This document shows positions 1 through 5,619 of a DNA stretch of 6,773 nucleotides, piece by piece; within the stretch, counting starts at the first letter, position 1; every line of letters begins with the position of its first letter. The DNA lies in assembly GCA_002455915.1 (NCBI GenBank), contig DKLU01000289.1, forward strand, positions 1-6,773, read 5' to 3'. Both the position numbers and the translations under genes were made by a program. Below the pieces are notes generated by a model. It searched no databases and had not been told where the DNA came from. It saw only the letters and a program-made list of their open reading frames with translations. The DNA comes from Chryseobacterium sp. UBA6632 (GTDB lineage: Bacteria > Bacteroidota > Bacteroidia > Flavobacteriales > Weeksellaceae).

Positions 1-89
1 ACGGCGAAGCCGCCGAGCCGGAACCCTAAAAACCATTCAACATACATTTATTGGATATAGATAGGAAAAATTAAAATCACTTTATTACA
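1..89. other. Gene-free left edge with GC-rich, hairpin-prone patch
   Basis: Bases 1-27 are strikingly GC-rich (20 of 27) compared with the AT-rich remainder. They contain CGGC-GAA-GCCG (2-12), able to form a small hairpin. One plus-strand frame reads GEAAEPEP followed by TAA (3-29), so this could be the acidic, Pro/Glu-rich C-terminus of a gene entering from the left. It could equally be a fragment of a GC-rich intergenic palindrome. Bases 30-89 are AT-rich with no gene seen. No T-tract follows the hairpin inside the window, so a terminator for the minus-strand barrel gene cannot be claimed. Confidence 0.25.
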
Positions 90-2465
90 CTACATCCTCC
101 CCTGCTCATCTGCTTTTTTAATCGACTTCGCATTTTTCACCGACTGATTACCAAAATTAAATTTCAATGAAATAATAAAACTTTGGGTATCGCGGTAATC
201 TAAGAAATAATTGTCCTGATTGGCATATTTCGTACTGATTTTCTCTCCGGAAGTTTTAAAAATATCATTAAACATGAGGCTTCCTTCAAGCTTTTTATTG
301 AAGAATTTTTTATTCATCACCAAATATGTTGAAGACGATCCCGAAATCCTGAAAGTCCCCTGAATGGCAGGTGTATTATATCGATTCCCCACTTCCAGCT
401 TCCAATCCGAAGCTTTATCTAAAGTGAAACTTGTGGAAATATCAGAGCCTAAATTCCATACTTTATTTTTGTACAAAATGCTATCAACTCCTATGAAATA
501 GTTTTCATTATGTTCAAGATTTTCAGACACACTAAGGCTCCACCAAGGTTTAATCTGGAAGTTCTTATATACACTCAATCCATACGCCTGTCCTTTTTCT
601 ATATTGGTAAAATGATAAATCAGATTATTATTGCTGGGCTCCTGATAAGAAATCTCCATCGATGGATTGATTTCTTTTCGATAATAAAAATCGATATTCC
701 ACTCTTTCCAGGTGTAGGTAAAATTGAGATTATGAACAATCGTCGCCTTCAAAGCGGGATCTCCCTGGAAATAGGAAAACAAGTTGTAATACGACTTTGC
801 AGGATTCAACCAAGAATAAGATGGTCGGCTAATTCGTTTCCCGTAAGACAAGCCAAACTGATGATTTCCCTCTGTTGTATATTGAACATATAATGTCGGA
901 AACAATTTCCAGTATTTATTTTTATTCACTTCATACGGTTCGGAAACTACGCCTTCCAAATCTGTTTTCTCGGCACGCAAACCTGCTTTGAAGTTCCACT
1001 TTCCGGGATTGTAAGCCAATGAAGAATAAAGGGCAAAATTGTGTTCCTTATAATCAAAAACATTGCTTTTATCGGCTCTGTATTGCAGCTGACCATTTTC
1101 ATTATCTGAGAAATCCATCAGGCTGTTGGTCTTTACAAAACTGTATTTAGACCCAGATTCCAATTCCCACTTTTCATTTTTCCATTGATAATCAAATTGC
1201 GTGGAATAAAGCTGAACGGCACTTTTATTATGCGTTAAAAAGTTATTTTCTTTAGGCAAATCATTCACAAAATCAAGATGCGTGAGTACATTTTGATCTT
1301 TCTGAGCATTGTTTCCTGCAAAATAATTCGTCCACGTCAGTTTACTTTTTTTATTAAGTTTTCTATCCATCTGAAAACTCAAAGAATTATTAATGGAGCG
1401 TGAAAAATGATCGTTGATCGTTCTGTAATTCGACTCCGCAACATCATGATCATTATAAATTAAAGTCGGAACATCATACACTCCATACGACTTCGGACTG
1501 AAATATCCGGAATAGTTTAAGCTGGCATTCGTAAGGCTGTCGATCTCATATTCAATATTAAAGTTGACGGTATTCTGGCTTTTATTTTTGTCTTTACGAT
1601 TCATCGTGCTTACCCATCGTTGCTTGTCTTCAATATAATTTACATAGTCCGTACCTTCTCGGTAATAGGTTCCGGTTCCGAAATAATAACTTCCCATTAC
1701 CGAAAGTTTGTTTTTCTTATAATATTGAGAAATCCCGGCAACCCCTTTTGCATATTGAGTCTGAACATATTTGGAAGAAACCGTGCCACGATAGCCTTCT
1801 ATTTTATTTTTTTTCATCACAATGTTCAGCACGGCACTTCCGGATGCTTCATATTTTGCAGGCGGATTGGTAATTACTTCCACCGACTTCAGTTCGTCGC
1901 CTTGAGTGTTTTCCAAAAGATTTTTCAGTTCATCACCGGTCAGCATAATTCTTTTATCATTAATCGTTACAACAATACTCTGACTTCCTTTTATCGCCAA
2001 AACATCATTGCTTGAGGTAACTCCGGGAGTCTTTTTAAGAATTTCCCAGGCATTAAGTGAAGAAATATTAGAATTTTCCACGTTAAATTCCAAGCGGTCG
2101 ATTTTCCTTTTCACCAAAGGTTTTTGCTTCGTCATCACAACCTCCTGAATATCCTGAATATCTTTCTTCAAAATAATGGCTAAAGGCTGATTTTGCTTTT
2201 CAAGATTCAGTTCTTTTTCAAATTTGGCATATTCCAGATCTTTAATGACCAACTTTACAGATTGATCCGAAATTCCTTCCAAAATAAAACTTCCGTTTTC
2301 AGAAGTCGATATTGTTTTCAGTAATTTATTTTGAGCATCATATACTTCAATCGCAATCAAAGAAAGTTTCTCATTGCGATCATTCGAAACCGTTCCCTCG
2401 ATTTTTTTTGTCTGAGAAAAAAGAAAAATAGGAAAGCATAAGAAAAAAAGAATTTTATACCTCAT
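90..2465 (-). CDS. Outer-membrane beta-barrel protein, TonB-receptor-like, with N-terminal carboxypeptidase-regulatory-like domain
   Basis: A 791-residue exported protein. Residues 1-18 form a Sec signal peptide (basic start, Phe/Leu-rich core, cleavage near FSQ). Residues about 20-100 resemble a carboxypeptidase-regulatory-like beta-sandwich (IEGTVS...SENGSFILEGI). Residues about 105-215 are plug-like: LKKTPGV near 143-149 and VITNPPAKYEASGSAVLNIV at 197-216, a signature of the Bacteroidota outer-membrane beta-barrel family (OMP_b-brl_3). The rest is barrel, rich in alternating aromatic strands, ending in SLKFNFG (766-772) with a basic 19-residue tail that I recall as usual in this family. 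No clear TonB box is visible. It is shorter than typical SusC proteins and has no SusD partner, so I do not call it a glycan transporter; the ligand is unknown. It is divergent from the two-component operon and shares a gap holding a candidate regulator operator. No strong TAnnTTTG box is seen on its own strand. The start at 2465 gives an intact signal peptide. Confidence 0.88.
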   Translation of the reverse strand: MRYKILFFLCFPIFLFSQTKKIEGTVSNDRNEKLSLIAIEVYDAQNKLLKTISTSENGSFILEGISDQSVKLVIKDLEYAKFEKELNLEKQNQPLAIILKKDIQDIQEVVMTKQKPLVKRKIDRLEFNVENSNISSLNAWEILKKTPGVTSSNDVLAIKGSQSIVVTINDKRIMLTGDELKNLLENTQGDELKSVEVITNPPAKYEASGSAVLNIVMKKNKIEGYRGTVSSKYVQTQYAKGVAGISQYYKKNKLSVMGSYYFGTGTYYREGTDYVNYIEDKQRWVSTMNRKDKNKSQNTVNFNIEYEIDSLTNASLNYSGYFSPKSYGVYDVPTLIYNDHDVAESNYRTINDHFSRSINNSLSFQMDRKLNKKSKLTWTNYFAGNNAQKDQNVLTHLDFVNDLPKENNFLTHNKSAVQLYSTQFDYQWKNEKWELESGSKYSFVKTNSLMDFSDNENGQLQYRADKSNVFDYKEHNFALYSSLAYNPGKWNFKAGLRAEKTDLEGVVSEPYEVNKNKYWKLFPTLYVQYTTEGNHQFGLSYGKRISRPSYSWLNPAKSYYNLFSYFQGDPALKATIVHNLNFTYTWKEWNIDFYYRKEINPSMEISYQEPSNNNLIYHFTNIEKGQAYGLSVYKNFQIKPWWSLSVSENLEHNENYFIGVDSILYKNKVWNLGSDISTSFTLDKASDWKLEVGNRYNTPAIQGTFRISGSSSTYLVMNKKFFNKKLEGSLMFNDIFKTSGEKISTKYANQDNYFLDYRDTQSFIISLKFNFGNQSVKNAKSIKKADEQGRM

Positions 2466-2515
2466 TGTTAGCTTTATTTTATGGTGTAAAATTCTAACTT
2501 GTTGAGGAAAATTTC

Positions 2516-2545
2516 GGTTAATGGAAGGTTAATGATCGGTTAACG
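2516..2545. promoter_or_regulatory. Candidate response-regulator operator: three direct repeats at 11-bp period
   Basis: GGTTAATG occurs at 2516-2523 and 2527-2534, and GGTTAACG at 2538-2545. The copies start exactly 11 bp apart, with 3-bp spacers, so all lie on the same helical face. Tandem direct repeats at an 11-bp pitch are the known binding architecture of OmpR/PhoB-family dimers. The array lies in the divergent gap between the barrel-protein gene (51-80 bp upstream of its ATG) and the kinase-regulator operon, just upstream of the kinase promoter's -33-like TTTG, a position suited to activation. Binding by the adjacent regulator is an inference. A weak fourth copy (GGCTAAAT, 2559-2566) is one base out of phase. 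Confidence 0.6.
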
Positions 2546-2549
2546 TCTA

Positions 2550-2577
2550 TTTGGGAAAGGCTAAATTTTTATATTTG
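2550..2577 (+). promoter_or_regulatory. Bacteroidota-type promoter of the kinase-regulator operon
   Basis: TATATTTG at 2570-2577 is an exact match to the Bacteroidota sigma -7 box TAnnTTTG. TTTG at 2550-2553 could serve as the -33 element, though the 16-base spacer is a little short. The box ends five bases before the ATG at 2583, so the predicted transcript starts at or next to the start codon and would have almost no leader. Confidence 0.5.
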
Positions 2578-2582
2578 TCATT

Positions 2583-3902
2583 ATGATGTTGAAAAGTAAA
2601 AATCTCATTGTTCTTTTTACCACTTTGTTTCTGATTCTTTTGGGAATCCAGGGCTATTTTATGTACAAAACCTATCAGGTGAAAGAAAGGGAAATTTACC
2701 GGGACATGAATAACCGCCTTTCGACCTATACCGATGATCTGGAAGATAAAAAAGGGTTGAAAAAAGCATCGGATGATGATCTCCAAAACATTTTCGCTCA
2801 ATACAACGATAAAAAAATTACACAAAAAGAGTTTTTAAATCTTTTTGATCAAAACAGAAAGACCAATCAGAAAAGTTTCAGTGATTATGTTGATAATTTA
2901 TTCAAAAAAGAAGGTTATAAAGTCGCGGTAAGAATTCAATATTTATCCATTGTTTCGCTTCCTACCAAAGTTCAGCTTCTGGAAAGCCCGATTACGATAT
3001 TTGAAACACGAAATCAACTGGTAAAACCCGGAATCACCAACACAGGAAGATGGGAAACCAGTTCAAAATCCACAAACGACATCAACGGAAAACTTGAAAG
3101 AGACAACAGTTTTCTTATAAAAAGCCGCACCGATTTTGAAATTTTAAATATCAAAAGTCTTGTTTTCAAAGAGCTTACTTTTCTTTTTCTGAGCTGCATT
3201 GCCATTCTGTTTTCGGTATTAGTGCTTTATATTTTTACGGTTAAAAATTTAATCCGACAGCAAAAGCAGGTGGAAGTTTTGCACACGGTTGTGGATAACA
3301 TTTCTCATGAATTCAAAACACCGATTGCCACTTTAAAAATTGCTTCAAAAACATTAAAAAAAGACTATAATCCGAAAACGCTTCATTTGGTTGATCGGCA
3401 GATTATCCGTCTGGAAAGCTTGATGTTTCAGCTGCACAAAGACGAATCTGGAGAAAAACTGACGAAAATTCAACCTCAGGACTGGAATTTTTTCATTAAA
3501 GATCTCGCCTTTACGTATCCTACCATTTTATTTGATCTGAAAAATTCGGTTGATCAGGAAATTCCTTTTGATAAAAATTTAATGGAAACTGTTATCAAAA
3601 ATCTTTGCGAAAACAGCGTAAAGTATGGAGCTTCGGAGGTGAAAATAGAGATCAATATCCCTAAAAATATTCTTGAAATAAAAGTAATCGACAATGGAAA
3701 CGGAATCGAGAAAAAAGAACTGAAGAATATTTTCGAGAAATTTTATAGAATACAATCCAACAATATTCACAATAGCAAAGGTCTGGGGCTCGGATTGTAT
3801 TTTGTAAAAAATATAATCGACAGTTATCACGGAAAAATAGACGTTTCAAGCATGGTAAACGAAGGCACAACTTTTAAAATCATTCTTCCTTATGAAAACT
3901 AA
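2583..3902 (+). CDS. Membrane sensor histidine kinase (RprX-like)
   Basis: A 439-residue inner-membrane kinase that should autophosphorylate and pass phosphate to the overlapping regulator. Transmembrane segments are at about 7-28 and 198-220, framing a periplasmic sensor of about 170 residues that I do not recognise. No clear HAMP domain is visible: only about 20 residues separate the second membrane segment from the H-box. The H-box SHEFKTP has the phospho-accepting His at 242 and an ExxT motif (E243-T246), consistent with bifunctional kinase/phosphatase activity. The ATPase domain shows an N-box (NLCENSVKYG, 340-349), G1 (DNGNGI, 370-375), F-box (FEKFYR, 384-389) and G2 (GLGLGLY, 400-406), so all the catalytic motifs are present. 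Two adjacent ATGs (2583, 2586) could start it; a later start would lose the first membrane segment. Resemblance to Bacteroides RprX is inferred mainly from its RprY-like partner. Confidence 0.93.
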   Translation: MMLKSKNLIVLFTTLFLILLGIQGYFMYKTYQVKEREIYRDMNNRLSTYTDDLEDKKGLKKASDDDLQNIFAQYNDKKITQKEFLNLFDQNRKTNQKSFSDYVDNLFKKEGYKVAVRIQYLSIVSLPTKVQLLESPITIFETRNQLVKPGITNTGRWETSSKSTNDINGKLERDNSFLIKSRTDFEILNIKSLVFKELTFLFLSCIAILFSVLVLYIFTVKNLIRQQKQVEVLHTVVDNISHEFKTPIATLKIASKTLKKDYNPKTLHLVDRQIIRLESLMFQLHKDESGEKLTKIQPQDWNFFIKDLAFTYPTILFDLKNSVDQEIPFDKNLMETVIKNLCENSVKYGASEVKIEINIPKNILEIKVIDNGNGIEKKELKNIFEKFYRIQSNNIHNSKGLGLGLYFVKNIIDSYHGKIDVSSMVNEGTTFKIILPYEN

Positions 3903-4578
3903 AATCCTTTTGGCAGAAGACGATTCTGATTTCGGAATGATCCTTAAACAATATCTGGAACTGGAAGATTTTGACGTGACCTGGTTTCAGGATCCGATGG
4001 ACATTATTCCACTTTTGACGACGGAATTTTACTTTCATATTGGTATTTTAGATATTATGATGCCCAATTTGGATGGATTTTCTTTGGCTAAAATGATTTT
4101 AAAAGAAAAACCCGACTTTCCTATTTTATTTTTAACGGCTAAAAATCAAAAACTCGATCGACTGACCGGATTAAAAATAGGCGCAGATGATTATCTCGCC
4201 AAACCTTGTGATCCTGAAGAATTGGTTTTAAGGATTAAAAATATTCTGAAAAGAATAACGCCAGCAACGGTTGAAACACAAATTAAAATCGGCGAATATA
4301 CTTTAAACACAGAAAAACTGCTGCTCGTTCATCCCAAAGAAAATGTTCGGTTAACCATCCGCGAACAGGAATTATTGATGTACTTTTTAAAACACAATAA
4401 AAAAGCATTGAAAAGAGATGATATTCTCGATAATCTTTGGGAAACGAACGACTATTTTACAGGAAGAAGCCTGGATGTTTTTATCAGCCGACTGAGAAAA
4501 TATTTTCAGCATGACGACCAAATAAAAATCCAATCCCTGCGAGGAATTGGATTTGAAATTGATTTTCCGACTCATTAA
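3892..4578 (+). CDS. OmpR-family response regulator (RprY-like)
   Basis: A 228-residue cytoplasmic transcription factor. The receiver domain (about 3-121) has the acidic pocket E9-D10-D11, phospho-accepting D54 in ILDIMMP, T82 in LTA and K104 in the AKP motif, so phosphorylation should be intact. After a short linker, residues about 130-226 form an OmpR/PhoB-type winged helix, with TIREQELL at 155-162, the recognition helix around GRSLDVFISRLRKYF (191-205) and the terminal wing GIGFEIDF (218-225). The sequence matches my memory of Bacteroides RprY closely in pattern (GADDY, TREQELL-like and ARSLDVYI-like blocks), but no alignment was run. The ATG lies inside the last codons of the kinase gene (11-base overlap), implying co-transcription and translational coupling. 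The tandem 11-bp repeats at 2516-2545 are the likely target. Its stop is three bases from the stop of the convergent downstream gene. Confidence 0.94.
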   Translation: MKTKILLAEDDSDFGMILKQYLELEDFDVTWFQDPMDIIPLLTTEFYFHIGILDIMMPNLDGFSLAKMILKEKPDFPILFLTAKNQKLDRLTGLKIGADDYLAKPCDPEELVLRIKNILKRITPATVETQIKIGEYTLNTEKLLLVHPKENVRLTIREQELLMYFLKHNKKALKRDDILDNLWETNDYFTGRSLDVFISRLRKYFQHDDQIKIQSLRGIGFEIDFPTH

Positions 4579-4581
4579 ATT

Positions 4582-5415
4582 TTAGAAAGAAAGCTCTGTC
4601 AGAACAGGAAAATGGTCTGACGGGTACAGTAAATTTTCTCTTCTGTCGTTGATGTGTCTGTGAGATTTTATTTTAAAACCTTTTACGAAAATATAATCTA
4701 TTCTCTCTTTTGGAATTTCATTCACATCAAAACCTGTGAACGTTCCTTTTGGTCCGTAATGTTTTGTTTCTGAATGATAAAAACTGTCCTGTAAATTTTG
4801 AGACATAATTTTAATCGGTTCTGAATCTTCGGTTAAATTAAAATCACCACTCACGGTCACAGGTAAATTTTTAGGATTGATTTCTTTGATCTTCTTTAAA
4901 ATCAGTTCAGAAGATTTCACTCTCGCAACATTCCCGATATGATCGAAATGCAGATTCAGCGCCATAAATTCTTTTTTAGATTTTTTATCTTTAAAAACGG
5001 CATAGGTACAAATTCTGTTTAACGCCGCATCCCAACCTTTAGAAGGTTTCTCAGGAGTCTCAGAAAGCCAGAATGTTCCTGAGTTTACAACCTGAAGCCT
5101 GTTGGTATCATAAAAAATAGCGGAAAATTCACCTTTTTCTTTACCGTCATCTCTGCCAACGCCAATATAATCGTAGTTCTTCAACCCGTTTTTAATATCT
5201 TTCATCTGCTCCGGAAGCGCTTCCTGAACTCCGAAATAATCTGGATGATAATACGTTAATAAATCTGCAACATCCTGTTTTCTGTTTGGCCATGCATTTT
5301 CTTTGTCTGAATCTACATTAAGCCTGATATTAAAACTCATCACCTTAAGATCCTGCGAAAAACCTAATGCAAAAAGCAGTAAGAATACAGTTGAAAATCT
5401 GAAATTCATAATCAT
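4582..5415 (-). CDS. Secreted endonuclease/exonuclease/phosphatase-family metal-dependent hydrolase
   Basis: A 277-residue protein with a Sec signal peptide (about 1-20, FLLLFALGFSQ) and a single EEP (DNase I-like) domain. The family motifs are in order: SFNIR (27-31, metal/phosphate-site Asn29), VQEA (63-66, metal-binding Glu65), LHFDH (155-159, including the catalytic-type His156), SGDFN (189-193, Asp191 and Asn193), RIDYIF (238-243) and SDHFPV (266-271, Asp267 and the catalytic His268). All expected catalytic positions are present, so an active Mg-dependent phosphodiesterase or phosphatase is likely, acting in the periplasm or outside the cell. The substrate (nucleic acid, phospholipid, sugar or inositol phosphate) cannot be told from sequence. 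Two in-frame starts (5415, 5409) both keep the signal peptide. No lipobox Cys is present. It is convergent with the response regulator and separated from the upstream dehydrogenase by a terminator, so it is probably a single-gene transcript. Confidence 0.92.
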   Translation of the reverse strand: MIMNFRFSTVFLLLFALGFSQDLKVMSFNIRLNVDSDKENAWPNRKQDVADLLTYYHPDYFGVQEALPEQMKDIKNGLKNYDYIGVGRDDGKEKGEFSAIFYDTNRLQVVNSGTFWLSETPEKPSKGWDAALNRICTYAVFKDKKSKKEFMALNLHFDHIGNVARVKSSELILKKIKEINPKNLPVTVSGDFNLTEDSEPIKIMSQNLQDSFYHSETKHYGPKGTFTGFDVNEIPKERIDYIFVKGFKIKSHRHINDRRENLLYPSDHFPVLTELSF

Positions 5416-5437
5416 CTATTTTTAATTAACAAAGCCA

Positions 5438-5445
5438 CAAAAATA
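5438..5445 (-). promoter_or_regulatory. Possible -7 promoter box for the secreted hydrolase
   Basis: On the minus strand these bases read TATTTTTG, an exact TAnnTTTG match, 22 bases upstream of the ATG at 5415. No convincing TTG -33 element precedes it. The box coincides with the U-tract of the terminator upstream, so the match may be coincidental. Confidence 0.3.
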
Positions 5446-5471
5446 AAACTTCTCCCGAAGAGAGAAGCCTT
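5438..5471 (-). terminator. Rho-independent terminator read leftward
   Basis: On the minus strand CTTCTC (5467-5462) pairs with GAGAAG (5454-5449) around a 7-base loop containing UUCG. The stem can extend by two G-U and two A-U pairs (to 5471/5445) and is followed by TTTTATTTTTG. It would end transcription coming from the dehydrogenase gene and insulate the hydrolase. On the plus strand the hairpin lacks a following T-run, so it is one-directional. Confidence 0.65.
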
Positions 5472-5494
5472 GTGATTGTAATTATTATGTTAAA

Positions 5495-5618
5495 TTTTTG
5501 GGATGGAAGCTGGAGGATGGGAGAAGGAAGTTCATGACTGACATTAATTAATAGTCAGTCGTAATAAAAAGACTTTCCAAAACTTCTAGCTTCAGACTTC
5601 CATCTTCCATCCCAAAAA
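5495..5618. repeat. Inverted-repeat element with heptad-repeat arms
   Basis: A 15-bp perfect terminal inverted repeat (TTTTTGGGATGGAAG at 5495-5509 and its complement at 5604-5618) bounds about 124 bp. Each arm continues inward as four 7-bp units of consensus ATGGAAG. On the left (5503-5530) they match 7, 5, 6 and 6 of 7 positions; on the right (read on the minus strand, 5610-5583) they match 7, 7, 4 and 5 of 7. The left arm is almost pure purine and the right arm is pyrimidine-rich. A separate small palindrome sits in the centre. The right end lies one base from the dehydrogenase stop codon. It encodes no protein. It resembles dispersed purine-rich intergenic repeats that I recall from Chryseobacterium genomes; copy number is unknown from this window. 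Confidence 0.65.
5536..5560. repeat. Small central palindrome inside the inverted-repeat element
   Basis: GACTGAC (5536-5542) and GTCAGTC (5554-5560) are perfect complements around an 11-base AT-only loop that contains TTAATTAA. The centre (5548) lies about 8 bp left of the centre of the outer arms, so this is a nested hairpin rather than a simple continuation of the long stem. No T-run follows directly, so it is not a convincing terminator by itself. Confidence 0.6.
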
Positions 5619-5619
5619 A

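Noticed and set aside
510..893. Plus-strand open frame of 127 codons opposite the barrel-protein gene
   Set aside because: It lies wholly antisense to a well-supported gene, has no recognisable domain or signal, and its composition looks like a reverse-frame shadow.
1620..2015. Plus-strand open frame of 131 codons opposite the plug region of the barrel-protein gene
   Set aside because: Antisense shadow; Phe/Ile-rich content arises from complementing Lys/Asn/Glu codons. No promoter or family match.
90..2465. SusC-type glycan importer in a polysaccharide-utilisation locus with the GH92-like gene
   Set aside because: The barrel protein is too short for SusC, lacks a SusD neighbour, and sits about 4.2 kb from the GH92-like gene with unrelated genes and a terminator between them.
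2489..2496. Minus-strand TAGAATTT as a -7 box for the barrel-protein gene
   Set aside because: It matches only four of six informative positions of TAnnTTTG and has no TTG at a suitable distance; too weak to list as a promoter.
2547..2825. Minus-strand open frame running through the divergent promoter and the kinase start
   Set aside because: Antisense to the kinase N-terminus and lying across its operator and promoter; no recognisable protein features.
2793..2852. EF-hand-like segment in the kinase sensor (NDKKITQKEFLNLF)
   Set aside because: Only the second half resembles an EF-hand loop. Ligand positions 1 and 3 are Ala and Tyr and the central Gly is Lys, so calcium binding is not supported.
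5495..5618. CRISPR array or ordinary terminator in the 5416-5619 gap
   Set aside because: The repeats are 7-bp degenerate units arranged as inverted arms with no spacers, so not CRISPR. The arms are too long and loosely paired, with a large loop, to act as a standard intrinsic terminator; a better terminator lies at 5438-5471.
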